A DNA stretch of 64,000 bases from Bacteroidota bacterium (GTDB lineage: Bacteria; Bacteroidota; Bacteroidia; AKYH767-A; 2013-40CM-41-45): contig JADJON010000003.1 in NCBI GenBank assembly GCA_016713765.1, positions 186,001 through 250,000 on the forward strand, in the 5' to 3' direction. The number at the start of each line of letters is the position of its first letter. Position 1 is the first letter of the stretch. The position numbers and the translations under genes were made by a program. Of the stretch, positions 53,304-64,000 are shown in pieces. The notes beneath the pieces were generated by a model that had not been told where the DNA came from, searched no databases, and saw only the letters and a list, made by a program, of their open reading frames with translations.

Positions 53304-56300
53304 TCAGCTACAACCCAGGCTCGTTCCGCAATTCAGGCACTTGTAACAACTGCCCGACCGAATGGTGATGTGTCCACAGTTATGACAGACGGGAGCGTCG
53401 CCCATCATGCCGGCAAGGTATTCCTGTGTTTGCTGACCCGCCAGCTCCGTGTTGATTTCCGAAGGTTGGGTGTGCCTGACTTCAATCGGCACGGACGACT
53501 TGTGTGAGACCGGAGCCTGGGGAGGCACCTGGACCAGGTCCGTTCGATCCAGATACTCCAACGCGAGTAAACGGAAGATGTAATCGATTACCGAAGTGGC
53601 GGAACGAATATTCGGGTGTTCCACCGGTCCGGACGGTTCAAAACGGGTGAAGATGAATTTCTCCGTCAACTCCTCCAGGGGTACACCGTACTGCAGACCG
53701 ATGGACACGGCGATGGCGAAGCAGTTCAACAGCGACCGGAAGGAGGCACCTTCCTTGTGCATGTCGATGAAAATTTCCCCCAAAGTACCATCGTCATACT
53801 CACCAGTTCGAACGAAAATCGTTTGTCCACCCACCTTCGCCTTTTGTGTAAAACCGCTGCGGCGTGCAGGAAGTCGTTTGCGTTGCACAATGTTCGAAAG
53901 CTGCCGTTTGAAAACCGTATCGGAGCTCGACTGGATGATGCGTCGTGCCGCATCCAGCACCTGATCAGCGGTCAGGAGTTCGCTGTTGATTTCCTGCGTC
54001 AGTGCAGCAGGTGCAGCAGGTGCATCCTTCTTTTTGGTTCTGGCGGACAAGGGCTGCGACAATTTGGATCCGTCGCGATAAATGGCAACCGCCTTCAGGC
54101 CCTTCTCCCAGCCGAAATGGTAAGCTTCCAGGATATCCTTCCGGGTTGATTCATGTGGGAGGTTGATCGTCTTAGAAATAGCGCCGGAAATGAACGGCTG
54201 TACCGCGGCCATCATCCGGATGTGTCCGAGCGGTTCGATGAACCGCTGCCCGATCTTCCCACACCGATTCGCACAGTCGAAAACCGGGAGATGTTCCTCC
54301 CGCAAGTGAGGTGCGCCCTCGACGGTCATCGTACCGCAAACAAAAGCGTTCGCTTCCTCAATTTGTTCTTCCGTAAAGCCCAGGTGCTCGAGCAGGCTGA
54401 AGTCCGGATCTTTCTTTTGGGCCGTCGTGATACCGAGTTTTTGCAATGATTCGTCCTGCAGGGACCAGACCGTTACGGCATAGCGAATATCAAAGGCCGA
54501 CAGGCACAAACTGTCAATGGCCCTGATCTCGGCTTTGGAAAGGCCCTTCGCCTCCAGGGTTTCGTGGTTGATGACCGGTGCGCCGTAGAGTGTACCGTGT
54601 CCCTTAGCGTACTGTTCAATATCCTGAATCTGCCCGGGCGAATAGCCCAATCGCTTCAGGGCCTTGGATACGCTTTGATTCACGATCTTGAAATATCCGC
54701 CGCCGGCGAGCTTTTTAAACTTCACCAAAGCAAAATCCGGTTCAACGCCCGTCGTATCGCAATCCATGACCAACCCGATCGTCCCCGTAGGAGCGATGAC
54801 ACTCACCTGGGCATTTCTGAACCCATGACGCTCCCCTTCCTGCAAGGCGTTGTCCCAGGCATGGCAAGCCGCTTTGAGGAGGTAATCAGGGCATCTGCCT
54901 GCATCGATCCCTTCCGGTTTGACCGACAATCCTTCATATGCATCGTCCGCATGATAGGCGGCATAACGATGGTTGCGAATTACACGCAGCATCGCATCCC
55001 GGTTCTCCTTGAATTTTGCGAACGGCCCGAGCGCGGAAGCCATTTCCGCCGAGGTTGCATAGGCGGTACCGGTCATGATCGCGGTGAGCGAAGCGGCGAA
55101 GGCTCTTGCTTCCGGGCTGTCATACGCCATTCCTGCTACCATGAGCAGGGATCCCAGGTTGGCATATCCAAGGCCCAGGGTCCGATAGTCGTAACTGTTT
55201 TGCGCAACTTCTTCGGACGGATATTGGGCCATCAAGACGGATATTTCGAGGACAACCGTCCAAAGCCGGCAAGCATGCTCATAAGCCTCTACATTGAAAC
55301 GTCCTGTCACTTCATCATAGAATCGGATCAGGTTCAGTGATGCGAGATTGCATGCGGTATCGTCGAGGAACATGTATTCCGAACAGGGATTGGACGCGCG
55401 AATGCGTCCTCCATTCGGGCAGGTATGCCAGTCGTTGATCGTAGTATCGAACTGTAATCCGGGGTCAGCGCAATGCCATGCTGCATCACCGATGTCTTCC
55501 CAAAGTTTTTGGGCGCTGACGGACCGGATGACACTACCGTCGGTCCTGGCCCGAAGATCCCAATTCCGGTTCTGCGCCAGCGCGGAAAAGAACGTATCCG
55601 GAACACGAACCGAGTTGTTGCTATTCTGTCCGGAAACCGTGGCGTAGGCTTCGCCTTCGTAGTCGGACGGATATCCTGCAGCAATCAGAGCCGCTACCTT
55701 TTGTTCTTCCTTCGCTTTCCAGAGAATAAAGGATTCGATTTCGGGGTGATCGATATCCAGGCAGACCATCTTCGCAGCGCGACGGGTGGTCCCGCCTGAT
55801 TTGATCGCACCCGCGGCACGGTCTCCGATCTTAAGGAACGACATCAACCCGGAAGAATAACCGCCACCGGAAAGTCGTTCGTGTTCTCCGCGAATGGAAG
55901 AATAGTTCGTTCCGACACCGGAACCGTATTTGAAGATACGTGCCTCACGCACCCAAAGGTCCATGATTCCCCCCGGGTTGACCAGATCATCCTTCACGGA
56001 CAGTATAAAGCAGGCATGCGGCTGTGGGCGTTCATATGCCGAAGCCGATTGACGCAATTCCCCCGTATCCGGATCCACATAGTAATGGCCCTGCGGCTGA
56101 CCGGTGATGCCATAAACCGAATACAAGCCTGTATTAAACCATTGCGGAGAATTGGGTGCGGCCATCTGAGCGAGCAGCATATACACCAATTCCTCATAGA
56201 ATATGTGCGCGTCCCGCTCCTCTTGAAAATATCCGTAGCGTTTTCCCCATTCCACCCAACAGGACGTCAATCGATGAACAACCTGGCGAACAGAGGTTTC

Positions 56301-56576
56301 ACCGCCGGTCGTTCCATCGGTTCGCGGCACGCCGGTGCGACGAAAATACTTCTGGGCCAGAATGTCGGTTGCCACCTGCGACCAACCTGCCGGCACCTCG
56401 ACACCGCGCATCTCGAAGATCGGATCGCCTTGCGGATTCCGGATGATCGAATCACGCAACTCATAGGTAAACTGATCGAAGGCCGAAACACCTTCCCTGG
56501 TAAACAATCGACGGATATGCAGGCCATGCTTTCCGGAAGATCCGGCCGAAACACGATTTGTTTTTGATTTACTCAT
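53304..56576 (-). CDS. nrdJ: Adenosylcobalamin-dependent (class II) ribonucleotide reductase
   Basis: NrdJ reduces ribonucleotides with a B12-generated radical, with or without oxygen. The 1090-residue protein has the RNR core: GVGTNYSSIRGEHERLSGGG, the NPCSE active-site loop (about 396), and NVSVIAPTGTIG-type sequence before CDTTGVEPDF. A C-terminal Cys-rich tail (CHNCGHITIRSGSCYKCLNC) re-reduces the active site. Length fits the long class II group. The ATG at 56576 is preferred to a reading from 56663 that would start in the terminator upstream. No cobalamin riboswitch is seen upstream. Confidence 0.93.
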   Translation of the reverse strand: MSKSKTNRVSAGSSGKHGLHIRRLFTREGVSAFDQFTYELRDSIIRNPQGDPIFEMRGVEVPAGWSQVATDILAQKYFRRTGVPRTDGTTGGETSVRQVVHRLTSCWVEWGKRYGYFQEERDAHIFYEELVYMLLAQMAAPNSPQWFNTGLYSVYGITGQPQGHYYVDPDTGELRQSASAYERPQPHACFILSVKDDLVNPGGIMDLWVREARIFKYGSGVGTNYSSIRGEHERLSGGGYSSGLMSFLKIGDRAAGAIKSGGTTRRAAKMVCLDIDHPEIESFILWKAKEEQKVAALIAAGYPSDYEGEAYATVSGQNSNNSVRVPDTFFSALAQNRNWDLRARTDGSVIRSVSAQKLWEDIGDAAWHCADPGLQFDTTINDWHTCPNGGRIRASNPCSEYMFLDDTACNLASLNLIRFYDEVTGRFNVEAYEHACRLWTVVLEISVLMAQYPSEEVAQNSYDYRTLGLGYANLGSLLMVAGMAYDSPEARAFAASLTAIMTGTAYATSAEMASALGPFAKFKENRDAMLRVIRNHRYAAYHADDAYEGLSVKPEGIDAGRCPDYLLKAACHAWDNALQEGERHGFRNAQVSVIAPTGTIGLVMDCDTTGVEPDFALVKFKKLAGGGYFKIVNQSVSKALKRLGYSPGQIQDIEQYAKGHGTLYGAPVINHETLEAKGLSKAEIRAIDSLCLSAFDIRYAVTVWSLQDESLQKLGITTAQKKDPDFSLLEHLGFTEEQIEEANAFVCGTMTVEGAPHLREEHLPVFDCANRCGKIGQRFIEPLGHIRMMAAVQPFISGAISKTINLPHESTRKDILEAYHFGWEKGLKAVAIYRDGSKLSQPLSARTKKKDAPAAPAALTQEINSELLTADQVLDAARRIIQSSSDTVFKRQLSNIVQRKRLPARRSGFTQKAKVGGQTIFVRTGEYDDGTLGEIFIDMHKEGASFRSLLNCFAIAVSIGLQYGVPLEELTEKFIFTRFEPSGPVEHPNIRSATSVIDYIFRLLALEYLDRTDLVQVPPQAPVSHKSSVPIEVRHTQPSEINTELAGQQTQEYLAGMMGDAPVCHNCGHITIRSGSCYKCLNCGTSLGCS

Positions 56577-56663
56577 AGCTGATTGAAATTGGACAACGAA
56601 GTACCATCCAGGTCGAAATTCAAAAAATGACTTTTCATAGGTTCTCCTAAATATAATAAACAA

Positions 56664-56691
56664 ACCGCCGGGGAAAAAATTCTCCGGCGGT
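56664..56691 (-). terminator. Intrinsic terminator after the di-heme peroxidase gene
   Basis: A 12-bp stem with one G-T wobble (ACCGCCGGGGAA, 56664-56675, with 56680-56691) encloses a four-base A loop. On the minus strand it is followed by a T-rich run (TTGTTTATTATATTT). It lies past the stop of the peroxidase gene. Confidence 0.8.
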
Positions 56692-56713
56692 CGAAAACTT
56701 TACGAATATTCAG

Positions 56714-57790
56714 TTAGAATGGATTTGCGAAATCCGGATTGGTCAATATGGACGTATCCGTGAACGTTTTCAAAAACGCGACCAGATCCGCCTTCTCCTG
56801 TGCCGTCAATTGCAATCCGTATTCTTTGAAGGGCTTTGTCATGATCGGATCGATGTTCAATGAATTCCAATGAACGCCCGAATTATAAAACTCCACCACC
56901 TCCTCCAGGGTGGAAAACCTTCCGTCGTGCATATAAGGAGGTGTCAATTCGATGTTCCTCAAGGTAGGGGCGCTGAACTTACCAATGTCGCTTGAATCTC
57001 CGGTATACAGGAACCGCCCCAGGTTCTGCCCGACAAAGACCGTGTCCATACCGTTATTATGAAACAGATTATTGGTCAGCAGAGCGGTACCATGACAATG
57101 AAAGCAATCGCCTCGTTCGGTAAAGAAGATATTGCTCCCATCCGACTCTTCCGGCGTGAACACTTCCTGATGCCGCATGACGCGGTCATACTTTGAATTC
57201 GAAGAAACGATGGTGCGAATAAACTGAATGATTGATCGTGCAAGCTGGTGCTTCAGTTCTTCATCACCGACAGCATATAAATCACTAATGCCCAATGCTT
57301 CATAGACATAGCGGGGATACAGGGCATGCCCGCTCAATCGTGCCCGGATCGTATCCATGTTGGAATTAAAAAACTCCGGACCAAAATCCGCCAACGGCAC
57401 ATGCTCCATCACCGGCTCCTGTCCGTACCACTCAAAATCCGGATTGAATGTCAGGTTGATTACCGGCGGAATGCTGACGGATTCACCTGCGGGATTTACA
57501 TGGATGGATCTTGCAAACGCTTCGTCCTGTGGATGACAAGAGGAACACGACTTGCCATTGGAAGACAGGATCGGATCATAAAACAACATTCGCCCGAGCC
57601 GGACTCCTTCCACCGTCAGTGGATTGCTCTCGTAGTATTTCGGCTGGGGAAAACCGGCCGGAACATTGAACTGATACGGAGTAGGTTGATACGCTTCTTC
57701 GGGTTCATCCGTCTTGTCCTTCCGACAAGCGGAAACACTCAGGGCCAATCCGCCAACGAGCAACCAACCGGCAATGGTGAGTTGTTTCAT
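56714..57790 (-). CDS. Di-heme cytochrome c peroxidase/MauG-family lipoprotein (MbnH-like)
   Basis: The 358-residue product has an SPII signal (LALSVSAC) and two c-type heme motifs, CSSCH at 82-86 and CFHCH at about 228, with LRNIELTPPYMHDGRF near the end, typical of the CCP/MauG family. The family reduces peroxide or makes protein-derived cofactors. It lies six bases after the MbnP-like gene. In the MbnP/MbnH pair the di-heme enzyme oxidises a Trp of MbnP. I infer the same role here, but plain peroxidase activity is possible. Confidence 0.82.
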   Translation of the reverse strand: MKQLTIAGWLLVGGLALSVSACRKDKTDEPEEAYQPTPYQFNVPAGFPQPKYYESNPLTVEGVRLGRMLFYDPILSSNGKSCSSCHPQDEAFARSIHVNPAGESVSIPPVINLTFNPDFEWYGQEPVMEHVPLADFGPEFFNSNMDTIRARLSGHALYPRYVYEALGISDLYAVGDEELKHQLARSIIQFIRTIVSSNSKYDRVMRHQEVFTPEESDGSNIFFTERGDCFHCHGTALLTNNLFHNNGMDTVFVGQNLGRFLYTGDSSDIGKFSAPTLRNIELTPPYMHDGRFSTLEEVVEFYNSGVHWNSLNIDPIMTKPFKEYGLQLTAQEKADLVAFLKTFTDTSILTNPDFANPF

Positions 57791-57796
57791 GATCTA

Positions 57797-58534
57797 TTAA
57801 TTTAATCTGAATACATCAGGTCCGTTCATTGCCAATTTCATCATGGCCGACATGCTGCCCATACTGGAAGAACCGTCGACATTGAAATCATAGATGGCCG
57901 GGTTCCGAAACCATTCATTCAAGTTCATGGTCATGGTAAAATTGACCGCGGTGGATTGTACGGCTACCCGTTGCCAGATCGCGGTGCTCACCAGGTTCTC
58001 ATTGCGGCCGAGGTGCATGGCGAATCCGTGCTGTACGGTATCGGTATAATATCCTTCAAACTTCATGAAGTGATATCCGCCACCCATCGGCACCGGCCAT
58101 TCCATGCCTTGATTTTCAGAAGTCGCCGGCAAGGCATCAGTCTGATTCAAAACCGAATCCAAACCGATATTGAATTTCAAACCGATATAATCATCCAGCG
58201 GAACCGAAGAAGCTGAAAAGGAGCAGAACTGGCTTTGCTCCGCATCAACATATTGGAAGTCTTTCAACAATACCGTACTGCTGTCCGCTTTCACCAGTCG
58301 CACATCCGATAAGTAATAGAACAGCCGTGTGACGCTGTAGGAATAACTACCCGCGGGATGATTATACCACTGCGTGTTGTATACCAACGCATCACCATCC
58401 ACTTCATGCTGCAGGGAGAAAGTGACTGTCGATGAAGTCGGAGCAGGTGTCGGAGTTTCTTCCTCGTCCTTTTTACAGGAGGATAACAGCGCTAAGCCTG
58501 TTAATGCACTGATCAATCCGAGTTTATAGTTCAT
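57797..58534 (-). CDS. MbnP-like copper-binding lipoprotein
   Basis: The 245-residue product has an SPII signal (LTGLALLSSC), a Thr/Pro-rich spacer, and a beta-sandwich of the MbnP type. The pattern YYLSDVRLV, then GMEWPVPMGGGYHFMKFEG with Trp146 and the G-Y-x-F-x-K-x-E-G motif, is the family signature. Trp residues that could become kynurenine are 56, 146, 187 and 208. MbnP binds copper after its partner di-heme enzyme modifies a Trp. The partner gene is six bases downstream. Confidence 0.78.
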   Translation of the reverse strand: MNYKLGLISALTGLALLSSCKKDEEETPTPAPTSSTVTFSLQHEVDGDALVYNTQWYNHPAGSYSYSVTRLFYYLSDVRLVKADSSTVLLKDFQYVDAEQSQFCSFSASSVPLDDYIGLKFNIGLDSVLNQTDALPATSENQGMEWPVPMGGGYHFMKFEGYYTDTVQHGFAMHLGRNENLVSTAIWQRVAVQSTAVNFTMTMNLNEWFRNPAIYDFNVDGSSSMGSMSAMMKLAMNGPDVFRLN

Positions 58535-58655
58535 AGCACTCTTATTTTGGTTATTGATTAAACTACATTATTCGCTTCAATCCGTCCATGATAGCGATCA
58601 GATATGAAATGATCTTCCTGGATAATTCAAGTAAAATGAGCGGAATTCGACACCG

Positions 58656-60044
58656 TCAGCCATTATCGGTTACAACTTGCATTTCCTTTTCCGGTTCACT
58701 TTCAGTTTTTACGCTTTTCACGGGTTTCAGTAGCGCTCTTAGAAATCTCCAACCCACGAATCCAACCAAGGCGCCAAGGATCCAACCTGCAAAGCCGAGG
58801 TAGCGGTAATACGGAAGGAGACGTAAACCCATTTCCGCGAAAGTCAATTGTTGCCGAATGGCATCTATCCGTAACCAACCCGCCAGCAGCAATCCTGTCC
58901 AGAAGCACAATAACAAACACTGCATGGACCACAACAGCCAGGAAACCGACCGGAGTTCATTCGAAGGTTGATCCTTCGCATTGGGTTTGAATGCGAGTGA
59001 GGCAAACAATAAGTTCGTATTGATACCGATCGTTGCCCCCATGGCATGAGCGACCGTGATATGCGTTCCATGCGTAAAAGCATTCAGAGCAGGAATCGAC
59101 AATAAAATCGCCAGCGCAAGGTTCAAGAGCACCCATGCATCCGCGGCAAAAATCCACCGTCGTGCTTCCGTGTTCCAATGTACTCGGGCTTGCCGTGCAT
59201 CACGGAGAAAATTCCAGAGGATCCTGGCCAGGAGCAGCAGCTCCGTCATGCTGACACCATAAGCGATGTTGCGCAATACCGCCGCGACCGGCAGCGGATA
59301 GATATGATGCCCCCAGTTGAATAGTAAATTGAGAAATCCGAGCAGGTACACCAGAAATACATCGCGTTGAAAACCCCGTCCGACGTTTCCGTCGATTCGT
59401 TCCAGGATAAAAAAGCCGCCGCCATAAATCAACATGTTCCAGGAACCCACCATGGAGCCAAGGGATTTCCATTGGATCGTCAGGTCACGAACGACCGTTC
59501 CGCCAACCGACGGGATGAGCCAGGAGAATGCTTCGATGTAGGAAAACAAAAACGCAACGATACCGGTCGCGAACATCCAGGCGTAGACCGGCCAGGAACG
59601 CGGATGGCCTGCGTTGCTGAAGAATATCGCCGCGAACAACAACCAGGAGAGAAAATAGCCGATACCCAAAACCGGCGGAAACTCCAGGTACTCGCGACCA
59701 CCATAACGTCCCGACAGCAGCGCAATCAGGATCAGCAGCGATGTTCCGGAATGGAGCACAAAATGAAACGATCCCCAACGAGCCGGCTTCCGGCTCTCGG
59801 CCCAACGCGTTTGTCGCTCCAGCCATGCATAGACCCCGCCAATTCCGCCACAGAAGATCCACTGCACCACCAGAAAGACATGTAAGGGACGGGATCGCGC
59901 GAATGAAAACGAATCGCGCCAGAGCGAGGGAATCGCATACTGCAGGATAGCCGTCAAGCCGAAGACCAAACCCAGCAACAGGAAAATCAATCCCAAGACC
60001 TGGAACCGTTCCCCTACCCGCTTGGGAAAACGTATGCGCGACAT
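58656..60044 (-). CDS. Divergent NorB-like heme-copper oxidase-superfamily protein
   Basis: The 462-residue protein has about 12 membrane helices and NorB-like landmarks: RPLH in helix II (His55), the HH pair His246-His247 in NWGHHIYP, Glu268, and THGTHITVAHAMG (His325, 328, 333). Two expected ligands look changed. Asn203 and Tyr207 stand where NorB has the His/Glu pair of the FeB site, and Met335 stands where the second low-spin heme His is expected. It is therefore unlikely to be an ordinary NO reductase or oxidase. The ATG at 60044 is preferred to a TTG at 60107. It lies 121 bases upstream of the MbnP gene on the same strand. Confidence 0.75.
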   Translation of the reverse strand: MSRIRFPKRVGERFQVLGLIFLLLGLVFGLTAILQYAIPSLWRDSFSFARSRPLHVFLVVQWIFCGGIGGVYAWLERQTRWAESRKPARWGSFHFVLHSGTSLLILIALLSGRYGGREYLEFPPVLGIGYFLSWLLFAAIFFSNAGHPRSWPVYAWMFATGIVAFLFSYIEAFSWLIPSVGGTVVRDLTIQWKSLGSMVGSWNMLIYGGGFFILERIDGNVGRGFQRDVFLVYLLGFLNLLFNWGHHIYPLPVAAVLRNIAYGVSMTELLLLARILWNFLRDARQARVHWNTEARRWIFAADAWVLLNLALAILLSIPALNAFTHGTHITVAHAMGATIGINTNLLFASLAFKPNAKDQPSNELRSVSWLLWSMQCLLLCFWTGLLLAGWLRIDAIRQQLTFAEMGLRLLPYYRYLGFAGWILGALVGFVGWRFLRALLKPVKSVKTESEPEKEMQVVTDNG

Positions 60045-60122
60045 GCCGCCAAGAAACGGCCGAACGAAGTTTGGAAAAATGATCGGACTCAACCGACCAG
60101 ATATCAATTCACATTCCTGAAA

Positions 60123-61499
60123 TCAAAGTCGCTCGAAGTGCGCCGTAAAATGACGCAGGAATTTCGGCTCATAGCTGATCCGGAAACCTTTGGCCGCGTC
60201 CCGCTCCTTCAACGCCGCTTCAAAGACTTCGACGACATAATCAATGTGGCTCTGCGTATAAACCCTTCGGGGTATGGCCAGTCGCACCAGGTCCATCGGC
60301 GCCGCCACGAGCTTACCCTGCTCATCGTACTTGCCAAACATCACCGATCCGACTTCAACGCATCTCACCCCGCCCAATTCGTATAAAGCGCAAACCAGCG
60401 CCTGACCGGGATAGTGCTCGATCGGTATGTTCGGATAAAAACGCCTGGCATCGACATAGACGGCATGACCGCCAACCGGAAACAGGATCGGGACACCCAA
60501 GGCTTTGAGTTTATCGCCCAGATAGGTCGTGCTCTTGATTCGATAGTGGAGATAATCCGGCTGGAACACCTCGCGCAATCCAACAGCGATGGCTTCCATG
60601 TCGCGGCCGGAGAGTCCGCCATAGGTGGCAAATCCTTCCGTAATGATCAACAATTGCGTACAGGCATCGGCCAGGGACTTGCTACGCAGTGTCAGGAATC
60701 CTCCCATGTTAACCAGCGCGTCTTTCTTCGCGCTCATGACGCAGGCATCGGCCAGCGAGCACATTTCCTGTGCAATCTGCAGATAGGTCTTCCCGCTATA
60801 ACCTTTTTCCCGATGACGGATGAACCAGGCGTTCTCCGCGATGCGGCACATATCGAGAATGAACAAGATACCGTGCCGGTGGCAGATATCACGAACGGCA
60901 CGGGCGTTACCCATGCTGACGGGCTGTCCGCCGCCACTGTTGTTCGTAACGGTAAGAATGACTCCGGCGATTGATCCGGCACCTTTCTGTTTGATGAGTT
61001 GCTCCAGCACTTCTATATCCAGATCGCCCTTGAAGGGAAAATCACTCTCAAAGTCGCGCGATTCCTGTACCGGGATATCGATCGCTTCCGCGCCGCTGAA
61101 CTCGATATTCGCCCGCGTGGTGTCGAAGTGCGTGTTACTGATAAAGGTCTTACCCTTCCCGCCGATTTGACCATAGAGGATTCGCTCGGCGGCACGGCCC
61201 TGGTGAGTGGGCAGGATATACGGCATACCCGTCAGTTCGTGCACAGCATCGCGGAAATGCTCCCAACTTCTCGCGCCGGCGTAGGACTCGTCTCCGTCCA
61301 TCATCGCCGCCCATTGCCGGCTCGACATCGCCGAGGTTCCACTATCGGTCAGGAAGTCGATTAAGACCTGTTCACTCGACAGCAGGAAGGGGTTGTAATG
61401 TGCTTCGTGCAGGTAGCGTACCCGATCCTCACGGGTTGTCATGGAAATCGGCTCGACGCTTTTGATGCGGAAAGGCTCTATGATGGTTTTAAAGTTCAC
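60123..61499 (-). CDS. tnaA: Tryptophanase (PLP beta-eliminating lyase)
   Basis: The 458-residue PLP enzyme belongs to the tryptophanase/tyrosine phenol-lyase family. It has TDSGTSAMSSRQWAAMMDGDE, the THQGRAAERILY motif, and [13 protein letters not shown] with the PLP Lys at about 258. The C-terminal VEVGSVMFGKYDEQGK resembles the EIGSFLLGR segment of E. coli TnaA, not the ERGIISAGR of tyrosine phenol-lyase, so it most likely cleaves Trp to indole, pyruvate and ammonia. The paralogue at 62805 has the other signature. It is last in a run of three PLP lyase genes. Confidence 0.85.
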   Translation of the reverse strand: MNFKTIIEPFRIKSVEPISMTTREDRVRYLHEAHYNPFLLSSEQVLIDFLTDSGTSAMSSRQWAAMMDGDESYAGARSWEHFRDAVHELTGMPYILPTHQGRAAERILYGQIGGKGKTFISNTHFDTTRANIEFSGAEAIDIPVQESRDFESDFPFKGDLDIEVLEQLIKQKGAGSIAGVILTVTNNSGGGQPVSMGNARAVRDICHRHGILFILDMCRIAENAWFIRHREKGYSGKTYLQIAQEMCSLADACVMSAKKDALVNMGGFLTLRSKSLADACTQLLIITEGFATYGGLSGRDMEAIAVGLREVFQPDYLHYRIKSTTYLGDKLKALGVPILFPVGGHAVYVDARRFYPNIPIEHYPGQALVCALYELGGVRCVEVGSVMFGKYDEQGKLVAAPMDLVRLAIPRRVYTQSHIDYVVEVFEAALKERDAAKGFRISYEPKFLRHFTAHFERL

Positions 61500-61554
61500 C
61501 GGTCTTCTACTTTAATCGTGTGAATGCTATTATTTTCTTTCGGTAGTCTGATCC

Positions 61555-64000
<2,446 letters not shown>

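Noticed and set aside
56577..56713. Possible cobalamin riboswitch before nrdJ
   Set aside because: The gap is only 137 bases and is taken up by a terminator hairpin; I see no B12-box-like sequence.
58596..58615. GATCA...TGATC inverted repeat before mbnP as an FNR site
   Set aside because: The arms are in the opposite order to TTGAT-N4-ATCAA and the spacing is nine bases.

Overview
The window comes from a member of the Bacteroidota, with moderate to high G+C for that phylum. The evidence is type IX secretion and gliding genes (GldJ, PorP/SprF, PorU, PorV), a cbb3 oxidase operon with fused CcoN-CcoO, families typical of the phylum (DUF2851, DUF2490, DUF4956, DUF5777, YceI), SPII lipoproteins and TAnnTTTG-type promoter boxes. 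It looks chromosomal. I see no rRNA, tRNA, CRISPR array, transposase or phage gene, and no gene-free stretch longer than about 300 bases.

Layout. 1-8739 (minus): acyl-CoA dehydrogenase (cut by the window edge), apt, a helix-hairpin-helix protein, an RmlD-like reductase, a K+ channel, a secreted BNR-propeller protein, PspC, DUF2851 and pyrF. 8831-11984: amino-acid permease, small lipoprotein, GT-C glycosyltransferase. 12087-20003: divergent T9SS locus, with gldJ and a frameshifted porP/sprF leftward and porU-porV rightward. 20111-26967: ispF, a five-gene coupled polyphosphate-polymerase-type operon (minus), then cdd, DUF1572, a beta-barrel protein and waaA. 26998-35080: YceI, propeller histidine kinase and LytTR regulator, followed by cytochrome-like lipoproteins, an OB-fold protein, a PAS protein, a second YceI and a DUF5777 barrel. 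35068-48978: DoxX, TauE, then a microaerobic respiration block (SafE, ccoH, ccoG, ccoP, ccoQ, ccoNO, ccoS, ccoI), osmC, hemN, queD, small envelope proteins and an FNR-type regulator. 49042-51392: hpd and a frameshifted hmgA (tyrosine catabolism). 51488-53245: a 585-aa protein of unknown role. 53304-60044: B12-dependent ribonucleotide reductase, a di-heme peroxidase with an MbnP-like lipoprotein, and a NorB-like heme-copper protein with altered metal ligands. 60123-64000: tryptophanase, a cystathionine gamma-synthase-family enzyme and tyrosine phenol-lyase (cut by the window edge).

How it fits together. The organism respires with a high-affinity cbb3 oxidase. An FNR-like regulator with an N-terminal cysteine cluster is encoded 6 kb away, and a TGAT-N4-ATCA palindrome lies upstream of ccoS at the classical activator distance. 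HemN and the B12-dependent reductase also suit low-oxygen life. Aromatic amino acids can be used by two routes: the oxygen-requiring Hpd/HmgA pathway and the oxygen-independent PLP lyases TPL and TnaA. The least explained parts are the NorB-like protein beside MbnP and its di-heme partner, the cytochrome/YceI/DUF5777 cluster, and repeated TGAC-N4-GTCA palindromes upstream of osmC and hmgA. Two genes (porP/sprF and hmgA) carry single-base frameshifts that may be assembly errors.
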